DNA of 64,000 nucleotides from Ruegeria lacuscaerulensis (GTDB lineage Bacteria; Pseudomonadota; Alphaproteobacteria; Rhodobacterales; Rhodobacteraceae). Position 1 is the stretch's first letter. Each line of letters begins with the position of its first letter. The stretch spans positions 1 through 64,000 of the forward strand of contig NZ_WQDY01000012.1 of the NCBI RefSeq assembly GCF_013033355.1, read 5' to 3'. Both the position numbers and the translations under genes were made by a program. Shown piece by piece: positions 36,023-46,365 of the stretch. The notes below the pieces were generated by a model. That model made no database searches. It saw only the letters and a program-made list of their open reading frames with translations, and was not told where the DNA came from.

Positions 36023-36520
36023 CTATTCCAGCAGCTCGCGCGGTGTGATGAAGCCCATAACATCCCCACTTCGCCAGTCGATATCTGCCCAATCCTTGAT
36101 GCTAAACTGGATCACGGTAGTCGCACATGTCGGATAATCCAAGAAACGTGGGTGATCTGGGGGACGACGAACGATCCGGCGGGCGAACTCGCATATGCCC
36201 GAGTTGTGGCCTAGCATCATGACCGTTGGCTGCGTCGCGCCCGACAGTTCAATCAGCATGTCTTCGGGTTCGGCTAGATATAGTGCGCGGTGAAAGCAAA
36301 TCCTGTCGGCTTGCAGCCCCATGCGATCCCATGTTTCACGCGTCCGGATTGCCGTAGAGCTGATTACTTCGTCCGGCGTCCATCCGTGTTCATTCAACCA
36401 CCTGCCAATGGCGCGTGCAGATTTCCGGCCGCGTTTGTTCAGGGGGCGGTCATGATCCTCGAGCGTTGTATCGCCCCAACTGGATTTTGCGTGGCGGGTA
36501 AGGATCAGAGTCAGGCTCAT
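36023..36520 (-). CDS. SixA-like histidine phosphatase
   Basis: 165 aa from the ATG at 36520, giving the start MSLTLILTRHAKSSWGD with the catalytic RHG-type motif (RHA here). Conserved arginine and the second histidine (MMLGHNSGICEFA) follow. The family removes phosphate from phosphohistidine or small phosphoesters. The gene overlaps the end of the Fe-S protein gene by 4 bases. Confidence 0.83.
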   Translation of the reverse strand: MSLTLILTRHAKSSWGDTTLEDHDRPLNKRGRKSARAIGRWLNEHGWTPDEVISSTAIRTRETWDRMGLQADRICFHRALYLAEPEDMLIELSGATQPTVMMLGHNSGICEFARRIVRRPPDHPRFLDYPTCATTVIQFSIKDWADIDWRSGDVMGFITPRELLE

Positions 36521-37203
36521 GATGGGTGGAACGCTTTCATATGATGGGCGGACTGCTCGGGGTCGCGATTGGCGCCGGCGCTGACAGGGCAGGACAGACG
36601 TGCAAGGCAGCCTCCCGTCATGCAGGTTTGGCCCTCGTCTGTGGAGAGGTGCGCATGGCATGCGCCCACGTCATAGAATTCCTGATCGTTCAACGCGCCC
36701 ACGGGGCAGGTCGAGGTGCAGGGCGCGGCACAGGTGGTGCACGGCGAGGGTGCTACCGCCTCGGGTATCTCGAACTCCTGTGCGAAATGCAGCGCACCCC
36801 GATATGAGATCATCATACCCACGGTGTCATGCACCAGCGCGCCCACCGGGCTGCTGAAGGTTCGCCCGGATTTCAGCGCCCAGTCGATGAAAGGTGCATA
36901 AGGTGGGCCGCCGAAAGGGAAATGCGCATCAGCCCCCAGATCAAGCGCCATTTGTCCAATCACGCGGGTTGACCAGCGGTCGACAGGATCGGGGCCGTTC
37001 CATTCCGGGGCCGCTTTCAGGACCGGCCAAAAGCCTGGCCCCGCGCCCAACAGAACCAGAGTGCCACCGTCCAGTCCCTTGGCTCCGCTGATACGGGGAT
37101 GGGTCGCGCCCATGGTGATTAAACCGGCCTGATGCGCGACACGTCCCACCCAGCCATAGCTGATAGCCGCTTTATAGGCTGATGCGGGGGCTTGTCGCGT
37201 CAT
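36517..37203 (-). CDS. Ferredoxin-like 4Fe-4S protein
   Basis: 228 aa. The first 140 residues lack known motifs. The C-terminal third has CTTCAAPCTSTCPVGAL (C-x2-C-x3-C-x3-CP) and then CHAHLSTDEGQTCMTGGCLARLSCPVS. These suffice for one or two 4Fe-4S clusters, and the layout resembles the C-terminus of QueG-like proteins. The redox partner is unknown. It is translated just before the SixA-like gene (ATGA overlap). Confidence 0.6.
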   Translation of the reverse strand: MTRQAPASAYKAAISYGWVGRVAHQAGLITMGATHPRISGAKGLDGGTLVLLGAGPGFWPVLKAAPEWNGPDPVDRWSTRVIGQMALDLGADAHFPFGGPPYAPFIDWALKSGRTFSSPVGALVHDTVGMMISYRGALHFAQEFEIPEAVAPSPCTTCAAPCTSTCPVGALNDQEFYDVGACHAHLSTDEGQTCMTGGCLARLSCPVSAGANRDPEQSAHHMKAFHPS

Positions 37204-37224
37204 CTCTTCTCCGCTGTGGGGGGC

Positions 37225-38088
37225 TCAGTCGGGGCGGATCAGTGACCCTGCGCCGTGTTCGGTAAACAGTTCCAAAAGCACCGCGTTGGGCGCGCGACCG
37301 TCCAGAATGACCACCGCCCGTACGCCGCTGTGCAAAGCATCCAGCGCCGTTTCAGTCTTGGGGATCATACCGCCTGCGATCGTACCTTCCATGGTCATCT
37401 CGCGGATCTGACCGGCCTTCAGTTCGGTTACGACTTCGCCCGCAGCGTTCTTGACGCCCGAAACATCGGTCAGCAGCAACAGGCGATCAGCTTTCAGCGC
37501 CGAGGCAATCGCGCCTGCGGCGGTATCGCCATTGACGTTCAGCGTCTCTCCGTTCCGGCCTGCACCCAGTGGCGCGATCACTGGGATCACATCATGCGAA
37601 AACAAGTCGTGCAGGATTTTCGGGTTCATGTCCGCCGGAGAGCCTACAAAGCCAAGAGCCGGATCGGCCTGATCGCAGACCATCAGATTGGCGTCCTTAC
37701 CAGACAGGCCCACGGCTGTTCCGCCCTGATCGTTGATTGCTTGGACGATGCGCTTGTTCACAAGGCCAGACAGGACCATCTCGACCACTTCGACGGTGGC
37801 TTTGTCGGTGACACGCTTGCCGCCTACAAATTCGGACTGGATGTCCAGCTTGCCCAGCATCGCGTTGATCATCGGGCCGCCACCGTGGACGACCACCGGG
37901 TTCACACCGACCTGACGCATCAGCACGACGTCGCGGGCAAAGCTTTCCATCGCCTCGTCACTGCCCATTGCGTGTCCGCCCAGCTTGATGACGACAATGG
38001 CATCGTCATAACGCTGCAGATACGGCAAAGCGCTATTCAAGGTGGCTGCGGTGGCGATCCAGTCCCGGTTCATATCTCTTGTCTTCAT
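37225..38088 (-). CDS. argB: Acetylglutamate kinase
   Basis: 287 aa. [38 protein letters not shown] and the [11 protein letters not shown] block are characteristic; [29 protein letters not shown] binds the nucleotide. It phosphorylates N-acetylglutamate, the second step of arginine synthesis, and is normally feedback-inhibited by arginine. It lies 21 bases ahead of the Fe-S protein gene and 60 after engB. Confidence 0.96.
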   Translation of the reverse strand: MKTRDMNRDWIATAATLNSALPYLQRYDDAIVVIKLGGHAMGSDEAMESFARDVVLMRQVGVNPVVVHGGGPMINAMLGKLDIQSEFVGGKRVTDKATVEVVEMVLSGLVNKRIVQAINDQGGTAVGLSGKDANLMVCDQADPALGFVGSPADMNPKILHDLFSHDVIPVIAPLGAGRNGETLNVNGDTAAGAIASALKADRLLLLTDVSGVKNAAGEVVTELKAGQIREMTMEGTIAGGMIPKTETALDALHSGVRAVVILDGRAPNAVLLELFTEHGAGSLIRPD

Positions 38089-38148
38089 GGCTGCTGTCCC
38101 TCTGGCATTCCGTGTTAGGGCCTTTGCCCGGTGCTGCCAAGGGGCAAG

Positions 38149-38802
38149 CTATTCCAGATGCGCAATGATAGAGCGCAGCGTGGGAATCCCGTCGCCCTTT
38201 TCGGACGAGGTCAGCACGATTTCAGGGAAGGCGGCAGGGTGTTTCGACAGCGCTCCGCGTACCTGATCCAGAACCTTTTCGCGCTCGTTGGCTTTGACCT
38301 TGTCGGCCTTGGTCATCACGCATTGAAAGGTCACGGCGCTGGTGTCCAGGAGCTTCATGATCTCGGCATCGACAGGCTTCACCCCGTGGCGCGAGTCGAT
38401 CAGAACAAAGGCCCTGCGCAGTGTTTGACGTCCGCTCAGGTATTGTTTCAGCAGCCGCTGCCATTTTTCGACAACCTTGACCGGCGCATTGGCATAGCCA
38501 TAGCCGGGCAGGTCGACCAGATACAACTCGGGGCCTTGGGTGAAAAAGTTGATCTCTTGCGTGCGGCCCGGCGTGTTCGAGGCACGCGCCAATCCCTTGG
38601 TGCCGGTCAGCGCGTTGATCAGGCTGGACTTGCCCACATTCGAACGCCCGGCAAAACACACCTCTAGCCGGTCTGGCGCGGGTAAGCCGTTCATGGCGAC
38701 CACGCCTTTGACAAACTCGGATTCGCCGGCAAACAGTTTGCGGCCACGCTCTTGCGCGAACTCATCCGGTGTTTCGGCTAAGGGAAAGGGCAGGGTGGTC
38801 AT
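38149..38802 (-). CDS. engB: Ribosome biogenesis GTPase EngB/YihA
   Basis: 217 aa. P-loop GRSNVGKSS, then NTPGRTQEINFF, VDLPGYG and MTKADKVK (the NKxD equivalent is TKAD). EngB assists 50S subunit assembly. The start overlaps the MOSC gene by 4 bases. Confidence 0.94.
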   Translation of the reverse strand: MTTLPFPLAETPDEFAQERGRKLFAGESEFVKGVVAMNGLPAPDRLEVCFAGRSNVGKSSLINALTGTKGLARASNTPGRTQEINFFTQGPELYLVDLPGYGYANAPVKVVEKWQRLLKQYLSGRQTLRRAFVLIDSRHGVKPVDAEIMKLLDTSAVTFQCVMTKADKVKANEREKVLDQVRGALSKHPAAFPEIVLTSSEKGDGIPTLRSIIAHLE

Positions 38803-39536
38803 AGCAGTTGAACCTTGTCACCGGTTTTGACCTCGCCACCCCTTATCACCTCGGCGTAAACACCGAAATCCTGATGATCCCAGGTATTGAGCGCCGCCAA
38901 AGTATCGGCATCACGCGCACCTGTATCGGGGTTGGCAGTCGTCGCAAGGCATCGGGTGATACGCTCGCGGACATGCAACACAGCCTGCCCGATCTGTACT
39001 TCGCGGCCCAGCCATTCGAATTCTTCCCACAGGGGCAGCCCGTCGAACCAAATATTGCCGCGCCAGCGTACTGGAGAAAGTTCTTGCCCCAACTTCTGCT
39101 CGACCGCGCGATGCGTGGCCATGTTGCACAGGCTAATCGAAGGGAAATCGCTGTCCGTCATCCCTCGTCCAGGCACTCGGACGATGCGGGCCGAGGCCGC
39201 ACGATCCGCAGGCATCAGCGGCTTGACCCAATCCAGAAAGGCATCTTGTTGCGTGGCGGGCTGAAAGTGCAGCTCGGGTCGTTCGGGATGGGTCAGTGTG
39301 ACCGTATCACCTTTGGTACGGGCCGAGATTGCCATCAGCGACGGTGCTTTGGCACCGCGGCTGAAATTGACACAAGGTGCCCATTCGGTTCCATCCGTTT
39401 TCGACGCTTCGTGCGCGACGGCCCAAACACGATCCCCGGGCATGGTTTGCCCGGGGTTCAAAGTGACGGTCTGCACGGCCTCGCGGCCATGGCTTTTGAT
39501 CGGATGTCGCCAGAGGTTGGTTACTTCACCTGTCAT
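38799..39536 (-). CDS. MOSC domain protein
   Basis: 245 aa. An N-terminal MOSC_N-like beta-barrel part and a MOSC domain with the conserved cysteine in ERITRCLATTANPDTGARD. MOSC proteins bind molybdenum cofactor and transfer sulfur or reduce N-hydroxylated compounds (mARC/YcbX group). Substrate unknown. It overlaps yidC and engB by 4 bases each, so it is part of that operon. Confidence 0.83.
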   Translation of the reverse strand: MTGEVTNLWRHPIKSHGREAVQTVTLNPGQTMPGDRVWAVAHEASKTDGTEWAPCVNFSRGAKAPSLMAISARTKGDTVTLTHPERPELHFQPATQQDAFLDWVKPLMPADRAASARIVRVPGRGMTDSDFPSISLCNMATHRAVEQKLGQELSPVRWRGNIWFDGLPLWEEFEWLGREVQIGQAVLHVRERITRCLATTANPDTGARDADTLAALNTWDHQDFGVYAEVIRGGEVKTGDKVQLL

Positions 39537-41362
39537 TTGTCATCCGTCTTCGGTGTTCGTTTGAAGCTTGACTTTATGTTTCCGAACACGTCCGGCTTGT
39601 AGCCCTGGCTGCGCATGATCAGGTATTGCTGGGTAAATGTAATCGTGTTGTTCGCAATCCAGTAGACCACCAGGCCACTGGCAAAGCTGCCAAGCATGAA
39701 CATAAAGACCCACGGCATCCACGCAAAGATCATCGCCTGGGTCGCGTCAGTTGGTGCCGGGTTCAGCTTTTGCTGCAGCCACATTGAAACACCCAGCAAC
39801 AGCGGCAGAATACCGATGAAGATCAGCGCCATCAGTGTATCGGGCTGCGGACCGGCCCACGGTAGCCAGCCAAAGAAGTTCAGTATCGAGGTTGGGTCGG
39901 GCGCGCTGAGGTCCTGGAATGGTCCAAACCACGGGGCCTGACGCAGTTCGATCGTGACAAAGATCACCTTATACAGCGAGAAGAAGATCGGAATCTGCAT
40001 CAGGATCGGCAAACAACCTGCGGCGGGGTTCACCTTTTCCTTCTTGTACAGCTCCATCATGCCTTGCTGCATCTTCTGGCGGTCGTCACCAGCGGCCTCT
40101 TTCAGGGCTTCCATCTGCGGCTGCAGTTCTTTCATCTTCGCCATCGAGACGTAGGATTTGAATGCCAGCGGGAAGAGGATCGCCTTGATGATCAGGGTCA
40201 GGCCGATAATAGACCAGCCCATGTTGCCGATCAGAACGTTGATGTTGTGCAGCAGCCAGAAGATCGGCTTGGTCAGGAAATAGAACCAGCCCCAGTCGAT
40301 GCTATCGATAAACTTCTGTACGCCTTCGGCTTGATACTCACGGATGGTTTCCCATTCCTTCGCGCCTGCGAACAGTTGGGTGGTCACTTCTTCTGTCGCG
40401 CCGGGGGCGACGGTCAGTGTGGGCAGGACTGTCTCGGTCTGATAAATCTTGCGGCGGGCGTCGTATTTCGCAGCAGCCTTGAAGGTCGCACCTTCTTCGG
40501 GGATCAGAGTGGTCATCCAGTAGTGATCAGTGAAGCCGACCCAGCCGCCTTCCTTGACCTGAAACACCTCGGCCTGAGCGCGTTCGTTCGGGTCGATGTC
40601 AAAGTCGCGGACGTCGCCATAGTCGATCTCGTCCAGCACGCCGTCGGCCATAACCATGACCCCTTCGTGGAGGATGAAGAAATTCTTCAGGTCGGGCAGG
40701 TCACCGTCTTCACCGATGCCGTGGCGGGCCAGAATGCCATAGGGGGCCATGCCCACCTCGGCCTGCGTGTTGTTTTCCACCGATTGGGTGACGTCGAACA
40801 TATAGTTTTCGTCCACCGAGATTGTGCGGCGGAAGGTCAGGCCGTTGCCATTGTCCCATTTCAGCGTGACCGGCGTGTCGACGCCCAACGTCTCACCGCT
40901 TTCCAAAGTCCACAACGTGTTCGGGCCCGGGACATCGGTGCCTGCAACACCTGCGCCAGGTGCCCAGCCGTACAGCGCATAATAGGCCGATTCCGATCCG
41001 ACCGGGGACAGCAGTTCCACAATCGGCGCGCCTTCTTCGATCGAGACTTTGTAATCCTTCAGGAATAGCTCATCGATGCGGCCACCTGACAGGGAGAGGC
41101 TGCCCTCCAGACGAGGTGTGTCGATCACAATGCGTGGTGCTTCGGCATCGGGCAGCGTTTCTTCTGCAGCAGCTGTCGCCTCACCGGTCGTGCCGGCGTT
41201 TGTGGCGCTGGGCGTCTGAACCTCGGTCGCGTCGGTGGCGCTGATTTCAGCCTGATCGGGCAGCGCGGTTTGTTCCGGCGGTGGGAACAGCACGAACCAA
41301 ACAAGGATCACGAGAAAGCTGAGCGCGGTTGCGAGGATGAGATTCTTATTCTGATCGTCCAT
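39533..41362 (-). CDS. yidC: Membrane protein insertase YidC
   Basis: 609 aa from the ATG at 41362 (MDDQNKNLILATALSFLVILVWFVLFPPPE), the usual start. One N-terminal membrane helix, a large periplasmic beta-sandwich (about 60-340), then five helices with the conserved cytoplasmic loop and hydrophilic-groove arginine region (KAILFPLAFKSYVSMAKM). It inserts and folds membrane proteins alone or with SecYEG. An acidic Ala/Thr-rich stretch (about 40-80) is a local oddity. Confidence 0.96.
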   Translation of the reverse strand: MDDQNKNLILATALSFLVILVWFVLFPPPEQTALPDQAEISATDATEVQTPSATNAGTTGEATAAAEETLPDAEAPRIVIDTPRLEGSLSLSGGRIDELFLKDYKVSIEEGAPIVELLSPVGSESAYYALYGWAPGAGVAGTDVPGPNTLWTLESGETLGVDTPVTLKWDNGNGLTFRRTISVDENYMFDVTQSVENNTQAEVGMAPYGILARHGIGEDGDLPDLKNFFILHEGVMVMADGVLDEIDYGDVRDFDIDPNERAQAEVFQVKEGGWVGFTDHYWMTTLIPEEGATFKAAAKYDARRKIYQTETVLPTLTVAPGATEEVTTQLFAGAKEWETIREYQAEGVQKFIDSIDWGWFYFLTKPIFWLLHNINVLIGNMGWSIIGLTLIIKAILFPLAFKSYVSMAKMKELQPQMEALKEAAGDDRQKMQQGMMELYKKEKVNPAAGCLPILMQIPIFFSLYKVIFVTIELRQAPWFGPFQDLSAPDPTSILNFFGWLPWAGPQPDTLMALIFIGILPLLLGVSMWLQQKLNPAPTDATQAMIFAWMPWVFMFMLGSFASGLVVYWIANNTITFTQQYLIMRSQGYKPDVFGNIKSSFKRTPKTDDK

Positions 41363-41485
41363 CTGGGACAGCCACCTTAAGCAGTGAAACACACCCGGTG
41401 GGTTCAACAGAGTGCAGCCCCAAAGGTCAAGCGGATTCGCCCGTCAAACCGTCGCGGATTGGGTTTTTCATGCGGAATTGGCCGA

Positions 41486-43027
41486 TCAAGAGCCAGTTTG
41501 CCGCCCTATCTTGGGAACTCCATTCACCTTGTTCTGATGCGCTGCGATCCAGTCCAGCGTTTTTTCGAATGGCATGGGTTTTCCGATCCCAAAACCCTGA
41601 ACGTGATCGCATCCCAACTGGGCCATCAATGCATGCTCTCCCGGAGTTTCCACACCTTCAGCCAGAGTTTCCAAATTCAGCCGTTCCGCCATTGTGAGAA
41701 TGGCACTGACCATTTGCTGCTGGCTGGCGTCCTTGTCCGCCTTTGTCACGAAAGAACGATCAATCTTGATGCGCGAGACGTCAAAACGTTTGATCGACGC
41801 GATCGAGGCATGACCTGTACCGAAATCGTCAAGGTCAATGCAACAGCCCAGCTTTGACATACTTGTCACGTTGCGGGTGATCACGTCATCCGGTCTGCGA
41901 GAAAACACTGTCTCAAGCACTTCGACGGCCAATCTGTCCGGGGTCAGATCATTCTGATCCAACTCCCATTTTAGCCGATCAATGAGTGTAGGATCCCGTA
42001 ACTCGTCCGATGAAAAGTTGATCCCGATCCGCGGCACTATAACCCCGGCGCGATCCCATTTTTGCATCGCTGTGAACGCGTGGTGGCGCATGGCCTGACC
42101 AAACCGTTCCATCAGCTCGGCCTGCTCAGCGAAGGGTAAGAAGATATTCGGACCCAGCACGCCCTTTTGCGGATGCTCCCACCGGGCCAGCGCCTCGAAT
42201 CCGGTCACGCGTCCCGTATCGGTCGAGACTTGCGGTTGGAACCATGGACGGATTTCTCCGCTGTCCAGAGCCGCGTCGAACTCTTTACGTAAATTTGCAC
42301 GAATGCGCGATCGACGACGCGTTTCGTTGGAATAAGCGCGTATGGTCGAGGGCCCATTTCTTTGCGCCTCTTCCAGCGCGGATGAGGCTGCGTCGATCCA
42401 AGTTTCGAATCCGTCGTCGCGTAAATAGGTTAGCAAGCTGAACCCGATCGAGCATGAGACGTAGATTCCAGAACCATTGAGGGTCAAGGGCTCTTCAATG
42501 GCAGATTGGATACGACCGGACATCTGAATGCAAGCCTCAAGGTCAAGGTGCTTTGACGGCCGCAACCCGATGGCAATCTTGTGCGGGTCCAGCTGCGTGG
42601 CAACATCCTGCGCACGGATGGCAGATAAAACGCGGGCACAGAATTGTTCTGCCATATGGTTGGCCGCCGCATTCCCGTGCAGATCAATAAACTCGTCGAA
42701 GTTGTCCAAAGCGACGATCAGGCAGGCGGATTCTTCGCGGACATTGCGCGCCGTTTGATAGAACCCCTCGATTTCCGAGGCGAAACTGCCAATAGATTTA
42801 AGGCCGTTGGCTTCGCTTCGGTCTGCGTGTGACTTAGCAGTATCTGCAGCCGTCAGGATGATTGCTACTAGAACCGGTAGGGACAGGGCCACGATGACCA
42901 GGGCGCGTTCCCCGCCGATCCAGAAGGCAGCGAGGCTGATCGCAGGGATGAAAGCCAAGGCCTGAGGGCCGCTGAGTACGGTTGTCAGGACATTCAGAAC
43001 TCTGCTGACAGAGATATTTTTCCACAT
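41486..43027 (-). CDS. Membrane c-di-GMP phosphodiesterase with degenerate GGDEF and intact EAL
   Basis: 513 aa. Two N-terminal hydrophobic segments (about 20-37 and 42-60) anchor it. The GGDEF-like domain (about 95-245) has lost its signature, reading LDPHKIAIG. The EAL domain (about 250-500) keeps EAL in GFEALARW, the metal ligands in NFSSDEL, EVLET, DDFGTGHAS and KIDRSFV, and AEGVE. Hydrolysis of c-di-GMP is therefore likely, with the dead cyclase domain possibly sensing GTP. It lies between ttcA and yidC on the same strand with about 120-base spacing, so it may be its own unit. Confidence 0.85.
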   Translation of the reverse strand: MWKNISVSRVLNVLTTVLSGPQALAFIPAISLAAFWIGGERALVIVALSLPVLVAIILTAADTAKSHADRSEANGLKSIGSFASEIEGFYQTARNVREESACLIVALDNFDEFIDLHGNAAANHMAEQFCARVLSAIRAQDVATQLDPHKIAIGLRPSKHLDLEACIQMSGRIQSAIEEPLTLNGSGIYVSCSIGFSLLTYLRDDGFETWIDAASSALEEAQRNGPSTIRAYSNETRRRSRIRANLRKEFDAALDSGEIRPWFQPQVSTDTGRVTGFEALARWEHPQKGVLGPNIFLPFAEQAELMERFGQAMRHHAFTAMQKWDRAGVIVPRIGINFSSDELRDPTLIDRLKWELDQNDLTPDRLAVEVLETVFSRRPDDVITRNVTSMSKLGCCIDLDDFGTGHASIASIKRFDVSRIKIDRSFVTKADKDASQQQMVSAILTMAERLNLETLAEGVETPGEHALMAQLGCDHVQGFGIGKPMPFEKTLDWIAAHQNKVNGVPKIGRQTGS

Positions 43028-43097
43028 CAGATTACGGGCCTTTTTCTTGGGCGTCGCACGCTGTGGTCAACCCTAGAAAAGCAATCTGATTCAGACG

Positions 43098-43991
43098 TTA
43101 ACGCAGATGTGGAATTTCGTCAGCAATTTTGCCTTTTTCGCCGGGTTCTAAAGAAAGCCCTGCGAAATCAAACAATTTTGGGTCCAAAAGATGAGACGGC
43201 CGCGCGTTTGTCAGAGCGCGGAACATCACTTGTCGCCGACCGGGGCTGTTCTTTTCCCACTGGTCGATAATCTGTTTCACCTGCTGACGCTGCAACCCGT
43301 CCTGACTGCCGCACAGATCGCAGGGGATGATTGGGTAGCTCATTGCGTTGGCGAATTTCTCGCAATCGGCTTCGGCCACATGTGCCAGAGGGCGGAAGAC
43401 GAACAGGTCACCTTCTTCATTCACCAGTTTCGGCGGCATCGTGGCCAGACGTCCGCCGTGGAACAGGTTCATGAAGAACGTCTCGAGGATGTCGTCGCGG
43501 TGGTGCCCCAAAACGACGGCGGAACAGCCTTCCTCACGCGCAATACGATAGAGATTGCCACGGCGCAGACGCGAGCAAAGTGCACAATAGGTGCGGCCCT
43601 GTGGTACCTTGTCCATCACGACAGAATAGGTGTCTTGATATTCGATCCGGTGGGGTACGCCCATCCGGTCCAGAAACTCGGGCAGGACGGTGGCGGGAAA
43701 GCCGGGTTGGCCTTGATCCAGATTGCAGGCCAGCAGATCGACGGGCAGAAGGCCCCGCCATTTCAGCTCATACAGCACTGCCAGCAGGGTGTAGCTGTCC
43801 TTGCCGCCCGACAGACAGACCAACCAGCGTGGAGGCTTGCCGTCTTTGTCATGGGCCGACGGGTCCACCATCCCGTAGTGTTCGATGGCTTCGCGGGTCT
43901 GGCGCACGATGCGCTTGCGCAGCTTCTTGAACTCGGTGGTCGAGGGCGCGCCGGCAAAGAGCGGGTGGATATCGTCAGCTTCGTCAAACAT
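43098..43991 (-). CDS. ttcA: tRNA 2-thiocytidine(32) synthetase TtcA
   Basis: 297 aa. PP-loop SGGKDS at 61-66 and the paired [13 protein letters not shown] motif whose cysteines hold a 4Fe-4S cluster; [11 protein letters not shown] adds the third conserved cysteine site. TtcA thiolates C32 in some tRNAs. It is slightly longer than the E. coli enzyme at the N-terminus. Confidence 0.92.
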   Translation of the reverse strand: MFDEADDIHPLFAGAPSTTEFKKLRKRIVRQTREAIEHYGMVDPSAHDKDGKPPRWLVCLSGGKDSYTLLAVLYELKWRGLLPVDLLACNLDQGQPGFPATVLPEFLDRMGVPHRIEYQDTYSVVMDKVPQGRTYCALCSRLRRGNLYRIAREEGCSAVVLGHHRDDILETFFMNLFHGGRLATMPPKLVNEEGDLFVFRPLAHVAEADCEKFANAMSYPIIPCDLCGSQDGLQRQQVKQIIDQWEKNSPGRRQVMFRALTNARPSHLLDPKLFDFAGLSLEPGEKGKIADEIPHLR

Positions 43992-44035
43992 GCGCAGCCC
44001 CTACAATAGTTGGCGCAACCGGGCAAGGGTGACGC

Positions 44036-45652
44036 TTAGCCCAGCCGTGCGAGCAAGGCATCTGTGTCTAGCCCCCGGACCGATCCGGGCACCCGCCCGT
44101 TGTCGCCTGTCAGGCGCGTCGCGATGAACCCGTCGGCCACGGCGGATGGGGCGTTGCGCAACAGGAGCGAAGCCGTCAGCAACAGAGCGGTGCGTTCAGC
44201 AAACCAGCGCGCCTCGGGTTCAGAGGGCAGGCCGGGCCATTGGGCGCGATAGGCTTGCAGTGCCGCGTCATAAGCGCGGTCTGTGCCGCGCGCGATCTCC
44301 AGTTCGGCCTGCAAAACCTCGGAGGCCAAAGGCTCGCGCGCCAGCGTTCGCAGGATATCAAGGCAGATCACATTGCCCGACCCCTCCCAAATGCCATTCA
44401 GGGGTGCCTCGCGGTAGAGAAGGGGAAGGGGCGTATCTTCGACGTACCCCATGCCGCCCAGAACCTCCATCGCTTCGACTACGACCACGGGACAGCGTTT
44501 GTTGTTGAGGAACTTGGCCAGCGCCACGCTGATGCGGGCAAAGGCGCGGTTCTCGGGGGTTTGCCCGTCAAAGGCCTGTGCGACGCGCATCCCGAGGGTC
44601 AGCGCGCCCTCCCAATCCAGAATCAGATCACTCAGAACGGCGCACATCAGGGGTTGGTCGATCAGGCGGCGTTGAAAGGCACTGCGGTGACAGACCCAGT
44701 GATGCGCCGAGGACAGGGCCGCGCGCATCAGCCCGGCGGGGGCCATCGCGGTATCAAGCCGTGTGTGATGCACCATCTCGAGGATCGTGCGAATGCCCGC
44801 GCCCTCGTCTCCCAGCTGATAGGCCAGAGCGTCGTGATATTCGATCTCGGCCGAGGCGTTGGCGCGATTGCCCAGCTTGTCTTTCAGGCGCATCAGATGG
44901 ATGGCGTTGCGCTCGCCCTCCAGCCAGCGTGGCACAAGGAAACAAGTCAGCCCGCCCGGGGCCTGCGCCAGCGTCAGGAACCCATCCGACATCGGGGCCG
45001 AGCAGAACCATTTATGCCCGCGCAAGCGCCACTGATCACCGTCCCGTACGGCCGTGGTGGTATTGGCGCGGATGTCTGAGCCTCCCTGTTTTTCGGTCAT
45101 CGCCATGCCCAGCGTGGCGCCGTGTTTCTGCGCTATGGGCTGGATTGCAGGATCGTAAGTATGCGCGGTCAGTTTGGGCACCCAGCGCTGGGCAATATTG
45201 GCGTCGGCTTTTAACACAGGCACCGCCGCATAGGTCATTGTCAGAGGGCAGCAGTGGCCGGGCTCGATCTGGCTGGCCATATAGACCATTGCAGCATGGG
45301 TTGCATGACCGCCGGGCTGACTATCCCACGGCAGCGCGGCGTATCCGGCGCTTTGGCTCAGCAGTATCAACTGGTGATAGGCGGGGTGAAACCGCACTTC
45401 GTCCAACCGCCGCCCTCCGGTATCGAACAGGCGTAGTTCCGGGGCATTCCGGTTCGCATCGCGCGCGGCCTCTTGGGTTTGGGCTGTTCCCAGAGCACGC
45501 CCATAGGCCGCCAGCGGGTCAACGCGCCCCTTCGCGCGGTTCACGCACCCTTGCAGTACCGGGTCCGAAGTCCAGAGGTCGATATCGCCGCGCTCGGGCG
45601 GTTGGTTCAGAACGTCATGTGTCGGCAGGGTGTCGCGGGCGCGTGTGGTCAT
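44036..45652 (-). CDS. Acyl-CoA dehydrogenase family protein, AidB type
   Basis: 538 aa from the ATG at 45652; a longer frame runs into yidD upstream. Length and the blocks PVLKADANIAQRWVPKLTAHTYDPAIQP, MAMTEKQGGSDIRANTT and HKWFCSAPMSDGFLTLAQA match AidB-like flavoproteins rather than beta-oxidation enzymes. MEVLGGMGYVEDTPLPLLYREAPLNGIWEGSGNV is the family C-terminal region. E. coli AidB protects DNA during alkylation stress; whether this one does so is not shown. It sits inside the rnpA-yidD-yidC neighbourhood. Confidence 0.85.
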   Translation of the reverse strand: MTTRARDTLPTHDVLNQPPERGDIDLWTSDPVLQGCVNRAKGRVDPLAAYGRALGTAQTQEAARDANRNAPELRLFDTGGRRLDEVRFHPAYHQLILLSQSAGYAALPWDSQPGGHATHAAMVYMASQIEPGHCCPLTMTYAAVPVLKADANIAQRWVPKLTAHTYDPAIQPIAQKHGATLGMAMTEKQGGSDIRANTTTAVRDGDQWRLRGHKWFCSAPMSDGFLTLAQAPGGLTCFLVPRWLEGERNAIHLMRLKDKLGNRANASAEIEYHDALAYQLGDEGAGIRTILEMVHHTRLDTAMAPAGLMRAALSSAHHWVCHRSAFQRRLIDQPLMCAVLSDLILDWEGALTLGMRVAQAFDGQTPENRAFARISVALAKFLNNKRCPVVVVEAMEVLGGMGYVEDTPLPLLYREAPLNGIWEGSGNVICLDILRTLAREPLASEVLQAELEIARGTDRAYDAALQAYRAQWPGLPSEPEARWFAERTALLLTASLLLRNAPSAVADGFIATRLTGDNGRVPGSVRGLDTDALLARLG

Positions 45653-45683
45653 GGGCCGAGTGTCAGGCCGGGGTCGCGCGCGG

Positions 45684-45920
45684 TCAACCCTCGTCGGTAT
45701 CGTCGGGCACCGGGTCATAGCCCGTGCCACCCCACGGATGGCATCGGCCAATGCGGCGCGCGGTCAGCCATGCGCCCTTGATGGCGCCGTGCTTTTCCAA
45801 CGCCTCCAACGCATAGGCAGAACAGGTGGGTTGATAGCGGCAATTATGCCCGACCCAAGGGCTGAAGATCAGACGGTATGCCTTGACGGGCAGGGCAAAG
45901 ACACGCGCCAGCAGGGTCAT
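45684..45920 (-). CDS. yidD: Membrane protein insertion efficiency factor YidD
   Basis: 78 aa. AYRLIFSPWVGHNCRYQPTCSAYALEALEKHGAIKGAWL and RIGRCHPWGGTGYDPVP are diagnostic of YidD, a small inner-membrane-associated protein helping YidC. It overlaps rnpA by 4 bases. Confidence 0.95.
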   Translation of the reverse strand: MTLLARVFALPVKAYRLIFSPWVGHNCRYQPTCSAYALEALEKHGAIKGAWLTARRIGRCHPWGGTGYDPVPDDTDEG

Positions 45921-46345
45921 TTCCGTTCACTATGGATTTTGCGCAGCGCATAGCGCAGATCGCCCAGCAGCGCCTCAAAGGCGCGATCCGCCGTGACCTC
46001 GGCCCGGCCAATCAGGACGTAATCCCAGCCGTCGTGACCCTGAACCGGCAGAACGGCGCGCGCAGCCTCGCGTAGACGGCGTTTGGCGCGATTGCGGGCG
46101 ACGGCATTTCCGACTTTCTTAGAACAGGTAAAGCCTACGCGAATCCCCGATGCTTCGTCCGGGGCGCGTTTACGGGCCTGCACCATCATCGACGACGTCC
46201 CCTGCCGCCGCGCGCGGGCGGCCTTCAGGAAATCGGATCGCTTTTTGAGGATGATCAAAGGTTCAGACACACAAACGGACGCCGCCGGAGGCTTGCTGGG
46301 TTGGTGTGAACCATCCTCAGGGGCCTCCGGCGGCGTCATGTTCAT
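45917..46345 (-). CDS. rnpA: Ribonuclease P protein component
   Basis: 142 aa. The core LKKRSDFLKAARARRQG and the RNR motif VGFTCSKKVGNAVARNRAKRRLRE are diagnostic. The N-terminal 25-30 residues are an unconserved extension, so a GTG or ATG further in could be the true start. It pairs with the catalytic RNA for tRNA 5' processing. It is 20 bases downstream of rpmH. Confidence 0.94.
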   Translation of the reverse strand: MNMTPPEAPEDGSHQPSKPPAASVCVSEPLIILKKRSDFLKAARARRQGTSSMMVQARKRAPDEASGIRVGFTCSKKVGNAVARNRAKRRLREAARAVLPVQGHDGWDYVLIGRAEVTADRAFEALLGDLRYALRKIHSERK

Positions 46346-46365
46346 AACCTGAAGGGTCGAGCGGC